Positions 1 to 5,783 of a stretch of 11,727 nt of DNA are shown piece by piece. A program made the translations under genes and the position numbers. The notes under the pieces were generated by a model. It worked only from the letters and a program-made list of their open reading frames with translations. It was not told the origin of the DNA and did not search any database. The stretch's first letter is position 1; each line of letters starts with the position of its first letter. The stretch is from CAJXVY01 sp965660355. Its GTDB lineage: Bacteria > Actinomycetota > Actinomycetes > Actinomycetales > Microbacteriaceae. The stretch covers positions 1 through 11,727 of the forward strand of contig CBFHZN010000028.1 of assembly GCA_965660355.1 (NCBI GenBank), given 5' to 3'.

Positions 1-164
1 TAAACGTTGAGTTATATGACCAACTGATTGCCGATGCTCAGAGCGAGCAGGTAATTAAGGTGTTCAATAACTTGCGAAGCGCTTCTTTGGATTCACACCT
101 TCCAGCCTTCGAGCTAGCAGCTGAAAACGGAGGTGTTTTGACAAAAGACCAAATGCAAAATTAG
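1..164 (+). CDS. C-terminal fragment of a ferritin-like DUF2202-type protein
   Basis: Reading from base 3, 53 codons run open to TAG at 162-164; the start lies before the window. The visible tail contains an LYDQLI segment, then VFNNLRSASLDSHLPAFELA. This resembles the last helix of the DUF2202 ferritin-like four-helix family, where a Tyr/Leu segment is followed by a 'V-F-x-N-L-R-x-A-S-x-x-H-L-x-A-F' stretch that supplies a putative metal-binding histidine. The protein ends KDQMQN soon after that helix, as family members do. The family is predicted to bind iron or a di-metal site, but its role is unsettled. A strong hairpin terminator follows 12 nt after the stop, so this gene closes its transcription unit. 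The family call rests on one helix and on remembered family pattern. Confidence 0.6.
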   Translation, partial: NVELYDQLIADAQSEQVIKVFNNLRSASLDSHLPAFELAAENGGVLTKDQMQN

Positions 165-175
165 GCATTTGTCCT

Positions 176-213
176 AAAACCGATGGTGGAGGCAGACCCA
201 CCATCGGTTTTTG
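176..213 (+). terminator. Rho-independent terminator after the DUF2202-type gene
   Basis: AAAACCGATGGTGG (176-189) pairs perfectly with CCACCATCGGTTTT (198-211) around an 8-nt loop. The 3' arm runs into a short T tract (208-212). This is a 14-bp perfect stem, GC-rich in its upper part, with terminal A:T pairs flanking it. It lies 12 nt after the upstream stop codon and separates that gene from the MFS gene. The symmetric A and T tails could also let it act on transcription from the other strand. Confidence 0.93.
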
Positions 214-235
214 TTATCCGAAACACTCTCGGCAC

Positions 236-248
236 TAAGATTCACTGG
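236..248 (+). promoter_or_regulatory. Probable leaderless promoter (-10 TAAGAT) of the MFS gene
   Basis: TAAGAT at 236-241 fits the TANNNT -10 consensus. It ends exactly 6 nt before the GTG start at 248, so transcription would begin at or next to the start codon. No Shine-Dalgarno is visible before the GTG. No convincing -35 box is seen. The same TAAGAT-N6-GTG arrangement precedes lysE on the other strand, and GATAAT-N6-ATG precedes the acetyltransferase gene, which strengthens the call. Confidence 0.6.
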
Positions 249-1462
249 TGTCGTTTTCTAAAATCTCAATAGGTTGGTTGGCACTCGTCTTTGCAGGTGG
301 AGTGCTTCTGGCAATGACCGCACCCGGGCAAACTGCTGGGTTATCCCCCTACACCGATCCTTTGATTAACGAACTCGGTGTTAGCAGAACTGCGATTTCT
401 CTCAGTTATCTAATCGGGACCCTAACTGGGGCGTTGACCATGCCTTATTTCGGAAGACTGATTGATCGAATCGGCTCGAAAACGGCAATTATTGGAGTTG
501 GGGTTGGTCTGGCTTTGGTTATCTACCTTGCTAGCTTTGTTAGTGACATATTCAACCTCACCGCAATCTATGTCGGTCTTAGGTTTTTTGGTCAGGGTGC
601 ACTGACACTGGCTGCCACCACACTGATCGCTAAGACTGTTCTTCACAGACCTGGATTGGCTTTAGGTGTTAGTGGTGCGATTGGAGCTGCTGGAGTTTCA
701 ATAGCTCCAGTTGGCTTTGAAAGACTGATTGCCTTCACTGATTTCAGAACAGCATTTCAAATAGAAGCCTTGCTGGTTTTAGTAATAGTGATTCCGATAG
801 CGCTTTTTTTGCCAGGCAAAAAACAAGAAGTCGCCAAAGATGAGTTCACCGAGACAGGGTCTCTGATTACAGTTACCGGAATGAGTGTTTCTGAGGCAAG
901 AAAAACCCTTGGTTTTTGGATGATTGCAACTGCCATGATCACCGTGGGGCTTGTCTCGACAGCGTTTGGTTTTCATCTGATATCTATTTTGGGAAACCAG
1001 GGCTTTAGCCCTTTGGAAGCAGCCGCTACCTTCATCCCGCAAACAGTTGGAAGTTTGGTTTTGGCGGTAATTATCGGGGGCCTGACAGATCGCTTTCACC
1101 CCAAATTTGGAGTGATTGTGGCAATGGGTTCGATGGCTCTGTCAATGCTTATGCTTTTTATTGTTTCGCCTGGTCTATTAGGTGTTGTTTTTGGTTTCCT
1201 GGTCGGTTCAGCTCAGGGAGCTATGAAGGGTGTTGACACAGTTGCCTTGGTGCAATATTTCGGACGTGCGCATATCGGTGAGATTCGTGGTTGGGCTCAT
1301 TCCATTGGTCTTATCTCAACTGCTTTAGGGCCAATTCTCCTAAGCCTGGGTTTGGATGTTTTTGGAAACTACTACGCCCCATCACTGATTCTGTTGGTTT
1401 TACCACTAAGCGCAATAGTTCTAGCGATAATTGATAACACCCCAAGGGATAGGTTTGCCTAA
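248..1462 (+). CDS. MFS transporter, possibly OFA (oxalate/formate antiporter)-like
   Basis: A 404-residue integral membrane protein of the major facilitator superfamily with about 12 predicted membrane spans (roughly residues 10-30, 49-67, 78-98, 102-122, 138-158, 170-190, then 223-245, 258-279, 286-306, 309-326, 345-365 and 376-396). The MFS motif A between TM2 and TM3 is clear: G69-R-L-I-D73-R74-I-G76-S-K78. A degenerate copy (GGLTDRF, 277-283) follows TM8, as expected from the internal duplication. A hydrophilic central loop spans about 190-222. The N-terminal pattern, with a 'PYTDPLINELGVSRTAIS' segment before TM2, recalls monocarboxylate or oxalate/formate-type permeases, but the substrate cannot be read from sequence. 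The start is GTG at 248, chosen for the leaderless -10 box and because the TM1 leader follows immediately. Its TAA shares 4 bases with the convergent lysE stop. Confidence 0.9.
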   Translation: MSFSKISIGWLALVFAGGVLLAMTAPGQTAGLSPYTDPLINELGVSRTAISLSYLIGTLTGALTMPYFGRLIDRIGSKTAIIGVGVGLALVIYLASFVSDIFNLTAIYVGLRFFGQGALTLAATTLIAKTVLHRPGLALGVSGAIGAAGVSIAPVGFERLIAFTDFRTAFQIEALLVLVIVIPIALFLPGKKQEVAKDEFTETGSLITVTGMSVSEARKTLGFWMIATAMITVGLVSTAFGFHLISILGNQGFSPLEAAATFIPQTVGSLVLAVIIGGLTDRFHPKFGVIVAMGSMALSMLMLFIVSPGLLGVVFGFLVGSAQGAMKGVDTVALVQYFGRAHIGEIRGWAHSIGLISTALGPILLSLGLDVFGNYYAPSLILLVLPLSAIVLAIIDNTPRDRFA

Positions 1463-2097
1463 ACCGAACCACCTAGCAAACTCAAGGCCAGAGCAATAAA
1501 CACAATCGAGACAGTTATCTCCATACCGATCTGGAAACTTCTAGCACTGAGTAGTTTTCGCATACGCCCCGCAGCTAAAACAATCAAAACTTCAAACCCA
1601 GCGGCCAAAATTACAAAGATCACGGTCAGAAAAATCAGCTGAAAGGTGACTGATTCAGCGTTACCGAGAAACTGCGGAAAAAACGCAACAAAGAAAACAA
1701 CAACCTTGGGATTGGTGAGGTTAGTAAACAGGCCAGTCAGATAAGGGCTTGTTTTGGAACTAGCGATTTCGGGTTCCTGAGTTGAATTGGGTAGAGATTT
1801 CACAAGCCTTCTTGCCTGCCAAGCACTCCCCAGGCCCAGGTATAAAAGATATCCACCACCTGCTATCTGCAGAATCATCAAACCTGTTTCACTCTGTGAA
1901 ACAATCAGCCCAACACCGCTAATCATTAGTCCTGCAATGATGGCAACACCAGAGAAGATTCCCGCCATGGTTATAAAACCAATTTTCATTCCCGAGCGCA
2001 GAGTGTTGCGGATGAGTAGGAAGATATCGGGCCCCGGAGTAATTGTGATTACCAGGCTTGCAATGATGAAGGGCACCAGCACCGAAAAATCGAGCAC
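1459..2097 (-). CDS. LysE/RhtB-family amino-acid exporter
   Basis: A 212-residue membrane protein of the LysE/RhtB translocator superfamily, which exports amino acids or related small molecules across the cytoplasmic membrane. The diagnostic T20-P-G-P-D24 motif ends TM1. A second signature, 'TNLTNPKVVVFFVAFFPQF' (about 125-143), opens the C-terminal half. About six hydrophobic segments are visible, with a polar loop at about 95-118. Length matches the family (about 200-215 aa). The GTG start at 2097 has no Shine-Dalgarno but has TAAGAT exactly 6 nt upstream, so a leaderless transcript is likely. It lies only 15 nt after the sbtB-like gene, so readthrough from that operon is also possible. The substrate is unknown. 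The TAG stop overlaps the TAA of the convergent MFS gene. Confidence 0.92.
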   Translation of the reverse strand: MLDFSVLVPFIIASLVITITPGPDIFLLIRNTLRSGMKIGFITMAGIFSGVAIIAGLMISGVGLIVSQSETGLMILQIAGGGYLLYLGLGSAWQARRLVKSLPNSTQEPEIASSKTSPYLTGLFTNLTNPKVVVFFVAFFPQFLGNAESVTFQLIFLTVIFVILAAGFEVLIVLAAGRMRKLLSARSFQIGMEITVSIVFIALALSLLGGSV

Positions 2098-2109
2098 TGC
2101 TAAATCTTA
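2098..2109 (-). promoter_or_regulatory. Probable leaderless promoter (-10 TAAGAT) of lysE-type gene
   Basis: On the minus strand TAAGAT (plus coordinates 2104-2109) is followed by TTAGCA and then GTG at 2097. The 6-nt gap is the same as before the MFS gene at 248. The box lies just after the stop of the PII-like gene, so lysE can be transcribed separately from the upstream operon. No clear -35 hexamer is seen. Confidence 0.55.
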
Positions 2110-2112
2110 GAA

Positions 2113-2409
2113 CTAAAAGTGTTGTTCTCGACTCACAGTTACATCACTTGCCCAAACAATGCAGGCATATTTGTCCAAGTAGCTAGCCCTAAGAAGTTCA
2201 ATGATCTTTTCCTGCATTTCGGCTGAAACAACAGTTTCTATTTTGACGTTCCCACCATCAATCTCACCAGCTCTTCGTCCGTGCGGACCAGAGCCTTGGG
2301 CTGCAGTCACCGTGTGACCCTTGACTCCCAATTTGTGTAGGTCTCTAATCAATCGAGACTCAAGGGCATGCTCGATAACAATGGTGACTAGTTTTCTTTG
2401 AATTTTCAT
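2113..2409 (-). CDS. sbtB: PII-like signalling protein, SbtB-type
   Basis: A 98-residue protein of the PII/GlnB-like fold, in the SbtB subgroup that partners SbtA bicarbonate transporters. Visible family features are the N-terminal strand KLVTIVIEHAL, the 'LHKLGVKGHTVTAAQGSG' lead into a Gly/Arg-rich T-loop (about 37-56), 'VKIETVVS' after it, and the final strand YACIVWASDV. Known SbtB proteins are soluble trimers that bind adenyl nucleotides and cAMP and dock on SbtA to modulate it. This one ends at ...SREQHF, where, as I recall, cyanobacterial SbtB continues from a similar H-x-F with a cysteine-containing R-loop; that extension is absent and the protein has only one Cys (C83). No uridylylation Tyr is evident in the T-loop. 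The start ATG overlaps the sbtA stop as ATGA, with GGGATGGG as a likely ribosome site, so translation is coupled. The symbol is given by family and context. Confidence 0.82.
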   Translation of the reverse strand: MKIQRKLVTIVIEHALESRLIRDLHKLGVKGHTVTAAQGSGPHGRRAGEIDGGNVKIETVVSAEMQEKIIELLRASYLDKYACIVWASDVTVSREQHF

Positions 2410-3380
2410 AGACCCATCCCTGCAAGTGATTCGGCAATAACTGAATACAACGGTATTCCAATAATCAAATTGAAGGGAAAGGTTATGGCAAGTGAGGATG
2501 TCAAATAAATCCCCGGTGATGCCTCAGGCAAGGCAAGCCTCACAGCAGCTGGTGCTGCGATATAACTCGAGGCAGCACTTAGAACACCCAAGACCGTTGC
2601 CCCACCAACGCTGAGTCCTGTTAGCAAACCAACTGTGATGCCCAAAGTCGCAGCGATCACTGGAAAGCCAATTCCGAAAATGACCAGCCTGATGCCAGCT
2701 TTTTTGAGATCGCCAATTCGTTTTCCAGCAATCAAACCAAGCTCCAATAAAAACAGCGTTAGCACTCCAGTGAAAAGCCCACCAAAAAATGGCTCCACTT
2801 GGCTATAACCGGCTGAACCAGTGACAGCTCCAAGCAATAACCCACCAGCTAGCAACACAATGCTTTTTCCCGTTAGCACCTCAATCAGAGACTCTCTGAA
2901 ATCCACACTTCGGCTCATGCCTCTGCTTGCCAACAACAAACCAACGATGATTCCGGGGATTTCCAAAACAGCCAGCAGGGTTGCCATGTAGCCCTCGACA
3001 AATGTTTGTGCTGTTTCTAAAAACACAATTGCTGCGGTGAAGGTGACCAAAGATGTTGACCCGTAGTGGGCGGCAAGTGCTCCTTTTTCGTGGGCGGGAA
3101 GCTTGGTTAGTGGACCCAGGATTGAAAAAGCTAGAAACGGAATCAACATTCCAAGGGCGATGGTTCCAACAATCGGCAGTGCTATTTCTGAAAACTCGGC
3201 ATCGCGAAGAGCAACACCACCTTTGATACCGATGCCAATCAACAGATAAAAACTCAAGCCCTGATAAACAGCTTCTGGCAATCGAAGATCTGCCTTGATG
3301 GCTGTTGCCAATAATCCAAGCGCAAAGGCCAAAACCGGTGGCGATGTCAGATTCTGAACCGCCAGTTCCAAAATATTCAT
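2406..3380 (-). CDS. sbtA: SbtA-type sodium-dependent bicarbonate transporter
   Basis: A 324-residue permease of the SbtA family (formerly DUF897), which imports bicarbonate with Na+ across the cytoplasmic membrane. About ten hydrophobic segments form two halves. Family-like landmarks are 'AHYGSTSLVTFTAA' (104-117), the matching second-half segment 'SAASSYIAAPAAVRLALPEA' (268-287), and 'ITFPFNLIIGIPLY' (299-312). The early segment 'YLLIGIGIKGGVAL' (45-58) is also typical. A short, charged central loop at about 153-172 (SRGMSRSVDFRESL) is where cyanobacterial members carry a longer cytoplasmic loop, so this is a compact form. The ATG start sits in an ATGA overlap with the regulator stop, with GGGAGA just upstream as ribosome site. 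The adjoining PII-like gene supports the call over other permease families. Physiological substrate has not been shown for heterotroph members. Confidence 0.87.
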   Translation of the reverse strand: MNILELAVQNLTSPPVLAFALGLLATAIKADLRLPEAVYQGLSFYLLIGIGIKGGVALRDAEFSEIALPIVGTIALGMLIPFLAFSILGPLTKLPAHEKGALAAHYGSTSLVTFTAAIVFLETAQTFVEGYMATLLAVLEIPGIIVGLLLASRGMSRSVDFRESLIEVLTGKSIVLLAGGLLLGAVTGSAGYSQVEPFFGGLFTGVLTLFLLELGLIAGKRIGDLKKAGIRLVIFGIGFPVIAATLGITVGLLTGLSVGGATVLGVLSAASSYIAAPAAVRLALPEASPGIYLTSSLAITFPFNLIIGIPLYSVIAESLAGMGL

Positions 3381-3649
3381 TTATCTCCCAAAATGTTTAT
3401 CAGCTCACTCACTGTGTGGTCTTGATTGGATTGGTGTCTCAAAGGAGCATCGGAGCTTATTTCATAGCTGTTTCTTCTGCCCTTGCGTTGTTTTGTGACA
3501 TAACCAGAGTCGTAGAGATCTTTCAGGATGTTACTCACTTGACGCTCAGAAATACCGACCTCATCGGCCAATTCACTTATCCTGATGCCAGGATTTCGGC
3601 TTAGGATAATTAGCACATGACCGTGGTTGGTCAAAAATGTCCAATTCAT
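3377..3649 (-). CDS. Winged helix-turn-helix transcriptional regulator of the sbt operon
   Basis: A 90-residue, single-domain DNA-binding protein. It opens with 'WTFLTNHGHVLIILSRNP', followed by the HTH 'RISELADEVGISERQVSNIL' (23-42), a helix (KDLYDSGYV), a basic wing 'KQRKGRRNSYEI' (53-64), and a tail with 'PLRHQ...H...ELINIL'. This matches a family of small actinobacterial/archaeal MarR-like wHTH proteins with a conserved W-x-F-L-T-N-H start and a P-L-R-H tail. No ligand-binding domain or metal-binding cysteines are seen, so any signal must be sensed by the short tail or by a partner. It is first in the operon with sbtA and sbtB, coupled by an ATGA overlap. The ATG at 3649 has only a weak, distant AGGA upstream. 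A perfect palindrome in its upstream region is a candidate autoregulatory site. Confidence 0.85.
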   Translation of the reverse strand: MNWTFLTNHGHVLIILSRNPGIRISELADEVGISERQVSNILKDLYDSGYVTKQRKGRRNSYEISSDAPLRHQSNQDHTVSELINILGDK

Positions 3650-3677
3650 AGAACTTTATTTCCTGTAATTAACTTCA

Positions 3678-3689
3678 TGTTTACAAACA
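3678..3689. promoter_or_regulatory. Candidate operator palindrome between divergent regulator and crotonase genes
   Basis: TGTTT-AC-AAACA is a perfect inverted repeat (5-nt arms, 2-nt centre) within the 75-bp gap between the winged-helix gene (start 3649) and the crotonase gene (start 3725). A smaller overlapping repeat, AACA-AC-TGTT, lies at 3686-3695. Position and symmetry suit binding of the adjacent dimeric regulator, which could then act on both divergent genes. Binding is not shown. An AT-rich 12-bp palindrome can occur by chance. Confidence 0.4.
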
Positions 3690-3711
3690 ACTGTTAGCTT
3701 AGGGGATGTTC

Positions 3712-3719
3712 AAAGGAGA
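3712..3719 (+). promoter_or_regulatory. Strong ribosome binding site of the crotonase gene
   Basis: AAAGGAGA lies with its core GGAG 7-8 nt before the ATG at 3725. It fixes that start and shows that this gene has a led transcript, unlike the leaderless genes in the same window. Confidence 0.85.
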
Positions 3720-3724
3720 ATGCA

Positions 3725-4492
3725 ATGCCCGAGAGAATTTCAATTGAGGACCGAGGTCAGCTAAGACTTATAGGTCTAAATAGGCCCGAGAAAATGAACG
3801 CCGCTGATGAGCAAATGCTCAGTGAGCTATCGCTTGCCTATGGTCAATCCCATGAGGACGACAATGTCAGGGCAGTTGTTGTTCACGCTCACGGAGACCA
3901 CTTCACAGCAGGTTTGGATCTCAATGATGTTGGACCAAAAATGGCAACCGGGAAACTCACCATGGTCCCCGAGGGCGGATTAGACCCCTGGGGCATCTCA
4001 ACCGAACAAATCAGCAAACCGGTGGTGATGGCCATCAAAGGCAACTGCTTCACCCTGGGAACGGAGTTAGCTCTGGCTAGCGAGGTGGTGATTGCAGCAA
4101 ACGATGCAGTTTTTGGTCAACTAGAAGTTTCAAGGGGAATCTTGCCCTTTGGTGGTGGAACAATCCGTATGCCAAGGGCTGCTGGTTGGACAAACGCCAT
4201 GAGGTATTTACTAACAGGGGAGCTGTTTAGTGCAGAAACTGCGAAGAGCATGAACATTGTGACTGAAATCAGTGATGATCCGCTGGCCAAGGCCATTGAA
4301 ATCGCTGAGAAGATCGCAGCCCAAGCTCCATTGGCTGTTCAGCAAACACTTGAATCCGCAAGAAATTCAATCGAAGGTGAGGAAGAGCGGATGTTGATGC
4401 GGAGACTTGAAAACCTGATGATGACCCAGGATGTTCAAAGAGGCATGGAGGCGTTCATTAATAAACAACCAGCCAAATTCGAGGGCGATTAG
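3725..4492 (+). CDS. Enoyl-CoA hydratase/isomerase (crotonase) family protein
   Basis: A 255-residue cytoplasmic crotonase-fold enzyme acting on an acyl-CoA thioester. The first oxyanion-hole segment is HFTAGLDL (59-66), and the second lies in 'GNCFTLGTELALA' (106-118). Both glutamates that catalyse hydration in classical enoyl-CoA hydratase are present with the right 20-residue spacing: E114 (in GTELA) and E134 (in FGQLE). So hydratase chemistry is plausible. Odd point: where the classical enzyme has a G-G-G run before the first Glu, this protein has T110-L111-G112, so the backbone donor position is a leucine. The C-terminal third (helical, about 195-255) includes the charged segment GEEERMLMRR. 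It is transcribed alone, divergent from the bicarbonate operon, and overlaps the convergent LON-domain gene by 4 nt. The substrate cannot be assigned. Confidence 0.88.
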   Translation: MPERISIEDRGQLRLIGLNRPEKMNAADEQMLSELSLAYGQSHEDDNVRAVVVHAHGDHFTAGLDLNDVGPKMATGKLTMVPEGGLDPWGISTEQISKPVVMAIKGNCFTLGTELALASEVVIAANDAVFGQLEVSRGILPFGGGTIRMPRAAGWTNAMRYLLTGELFSAETAKSMNIVTEISDDPLAKAIEIAEKIAAQAPLAVQQTLESARNSIEGEEERMLMRRLENLMMTQDVQRGMEAFINKQPAKFEGD

Positions 4493-5100
4493 TCCTCGTC
4501 TTTTTCAATCATCTGCTGCAGCTGCTCTTCTCCCGCAACAGCCAAATCATAGGTCTGTGACAAAAGCTCCTCCACCGATTCACTTTGCAATAAATCCATC
4601 TGGTCCAATTGCCCCATCGGAAGCATTGAAGCCATCTGCCAAGCAGCAGCCAGCGGATCTTCACTGAGTTCAGTATCGGGCGGGAAGCGAAGTTCAGTGA
4701 ACTCACTTGCAAAGCTGAGTAATTTTCTGACCTGTTTTTCAACGTGAACTCTTGATGGATAGAGATTGTCATCCCATTCCAGGTCGGGCAGTGGTTCAAT
4801 GACAGCCTGCGGGTAAGGGTCTTCTCCCTGCCAGGCGTCAACTTTAAATCTCTGAGTGCCGACTGTTTCAATAAAATAAAACTGTTCGTTAGCACTTACC
4901 TGGTTAATTCTTGCAAGCGTCCCAAAGGCAAACCTTTGGTCCTCCCCACCAACTTCTTGGCCACGCTCAATTAAAACAACACCAAATTCAGGTTCCGTGT
5001 CATCTTCTAATAGATCACCTAAGAGCTTTAGGTATCGCTGTTCGAATATCCGCAAATCCAGTGGCATGTGTGGGAATAACACAGTGCCCAGCGGAAACAT
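4489..5100 (-). CDS. LON substrate-binding-domain protein (stand-alone, no protease)
   Basis: About 203 residues consisting of the Lon N-terminal (PUA-like) substrate-binding domain. It opens 'MFPLGTVLFPHMPLDLRIFE' followed by QRYLKLL, close to the family start F-P-L-x-x-V-L-F-P-x-x-x-L-P-L-R-I-F-E-x-R-Y. 'FGVVLIERG' and 'FAFGTLARINQV' follow. There is no AAA+ ATPase or Ser-Lys protease domain, so it is not Lon itself. Such stand-alone proteins are common in actinobacteria and their function is not established; the C-terminus is helical and acidic (EKDED). The frame stays open to an ATG at 5166, but that would overlap the DUF427 gene by 61 nt. I chose ATG 5098-5100, 5 nt after the upstream stop, where the domain begins and GGGGATGG precedes it; ATG at 5112 is the alternative. 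Probably co-transcribed with the DUF427 gene. Confidence 0.87.
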   Translation of the reverse strand: MFPLGTVLFPHMPLDLRIFEQRYLKLLGDLLEDDTEPEFGVVLIERGQEVGGEDQRFAFGTLARINQVSANEQFYFIETVGTQRFKVDAWQGEDPYPQAVIEPLPDLEWDDNLYPSRVHVEKQVRKLLSFASEFTELRFPPDTELSEDPLAAAWQMASMLPMGQLDQMDLLQSESVEELLSQTYDLAVAGEEQLQQMIEKDED

Positions 5101-5105
5101 TGGCG

Positions 5106-5582
5106 TTACCATCCCCAGGTACCCGGTGCTCCCTTGAATGGACCTTTCACTCTGGAGGTTATCCAACCACCGTAGAAACCACCCTCCTGGGGGATTACCT
5201 GTTCACCATCAACTGTGACTTTGTCAACACTTGCTGGGTAGAAAGCGATGTGACCAATAAGGTCAACGAAGTTCTTTGTTGGTTCTGGATACTCCCAGGC
5301 GAATCGCTCAATCTTGGTGTTTTTCACAACCAAGTCAAAATAATCTGCCCTGCCTTTGAATTCACAAAAAGTGTTTCCATCAACTGCAATCAAGGCATCT
5401 TTTTTGAAAGCAGAGATAGGAAGGTAATAGGTGGGAGGGTGAGAGGTTTCTAAAACCCTGAAACTTCTATTGGTCCTGATCAGTTCAACGCCGTTGTGAA
5501 CAACCACGATCTCTTCATCACTTGGCTCGACTCTGGGAGGACGTGGGTAGTCCCATACCGATTCCACTTCATATTTCGTCAT
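5106..5582 (-). CDS. DUF427 domain-containing protein
   Basis: A 158-residue soluble protein that matches the DUF427 family over its whole length. Signature segments are WDYPRPPRVEP near the N-terminus, 'RVLETSHPPTYYLP', 'FCEFKGRADYFD', 'WEYPEPT', 'IAFYPASVDKVTVDGE' and 'PQEGGFYGGWIT'. The family forms a small beta-rich domain of unknown biochemical function and is widespread in actinobacteria. The open frame extends to a TTG at 5651, but the added 23 residues are hydrophobic and unlike the family. ATG at 5582 (MTKYEVESVWDYP) is the better start. No Shine-Dalgarno precedes it, and no clean -10 box is placed for leaderless initiation. It leads a two-gene unit with the LON-domain gene 5 nt downstream. 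Confidence 0.9.
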   Translation of the reverse strand: MTKYEVESVWDYPRPPRVEPSDEEIVVVHNGVELIRTNRSFRVLETSHPPTYYLPISAFKKDALIAVDGNTFCEFKGRADYFDLVVKNTKIERFAWEYPEPTKNFVDLIGHIAFYPASVDKVTVDGEQVIPQEGGFYGGWITSRVKGPFKGAPGTWGW

Positions 5583-5783
5583 TGAGTAACTCAAAAACAA
5601 CAGCACTGCTTTTATTTCAAGAAAAGTGAACTTGGATGAAACATAAAGCAAACTGACAATTCTTTGTATTTTTCTACAAATCAGCTTTAGTGTATTTCTA
5701 GCCCCTTGTGACTAAAAACAAAGCGCAAGAAATAACTGTATGCATCGATTTAGTCTTGCATCAACGCTGATAAAGGAGTGAAG
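5583..5783. promoter_or_regulatory. Divergent intergenic control region upstream of the beta-oxidation operon
   Basis: This 201-bp AT-rich gap separates the DUF427 gene (-) from the acyl-CoA oxidase-like gene (+) and must hold both promoters. It contains TTTGTA-N6-TACAAA (5663-5680), GACTAAA/TTTAGTC (5710-5716 and 5749-5755) and GCAAGA/TCTTGC (5725-5730 and 5754-5759). A weak forward promoter could be TTGTAT (5664-5669) with TAGTGT (5688-5693), 18 bp apart. In that case the first repeat overlaps the -35 box, as a repressor site would. No open reading frame of note is present. The promoter assignment is tentative. Confidence 0.4.
5772..5778 (+). promoter_or_regulatory. Ribosome binding site deciding the acyl-CoA oxidase-like start
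   Basis: AAAGGAG at 5772-5778 is the only strong Shine-Dalgarno here. Its last base is the G of the GTG at 5778, so it cannot serve that codon. It sits 5 nt before the in-frame TTG at 5784, which makes TTG the likely start. Confidence 0.7.

Noticed and set aside
779..1099. A 106-codon minus-strand frame inside the MFS gene
   Set aside because: It is antisense to a well-supported membrane protein, rich in Cys/Arg/Lys with no domain, and has no promoter or ribosome site in support.
4489..5100. Lon protease fragment (pseudogene)
   Set aside because: The gene encodes a complete LON substrate-binding domain with an intact frame and stop. Stand-alone proteins of this type and length are common in bacteria.
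5101..5166. Upstream ATG at 5166 as start of the LON-domain gene
   Set aside because: It would overlap the DUF427 gene by 61 nt and add 22 residues that precede the conserved domain start. ATG at 5100 lies 5 nt after the DUF427 stop and begins exactly at MFPLGTVLF.
4911..5453. A 180-codon plus-strand open frame antisense to the LON-domain and DUF427 genes
   Set aside because: It lies across two minus-strand genes with clear family motifs, has low-complexity Cys/Ile/His-rich content, and shows no recognisable domain or ribosome site.
5583..5651. TTG at 5651 as start of the DUF427 gene, giving a hydrophobic N-terminus that looks like a signal or anchor
   Set aside because: The extra 23 residues lack family similarity, and ATG at 5582 starts just before the conserved WDYPRPP.
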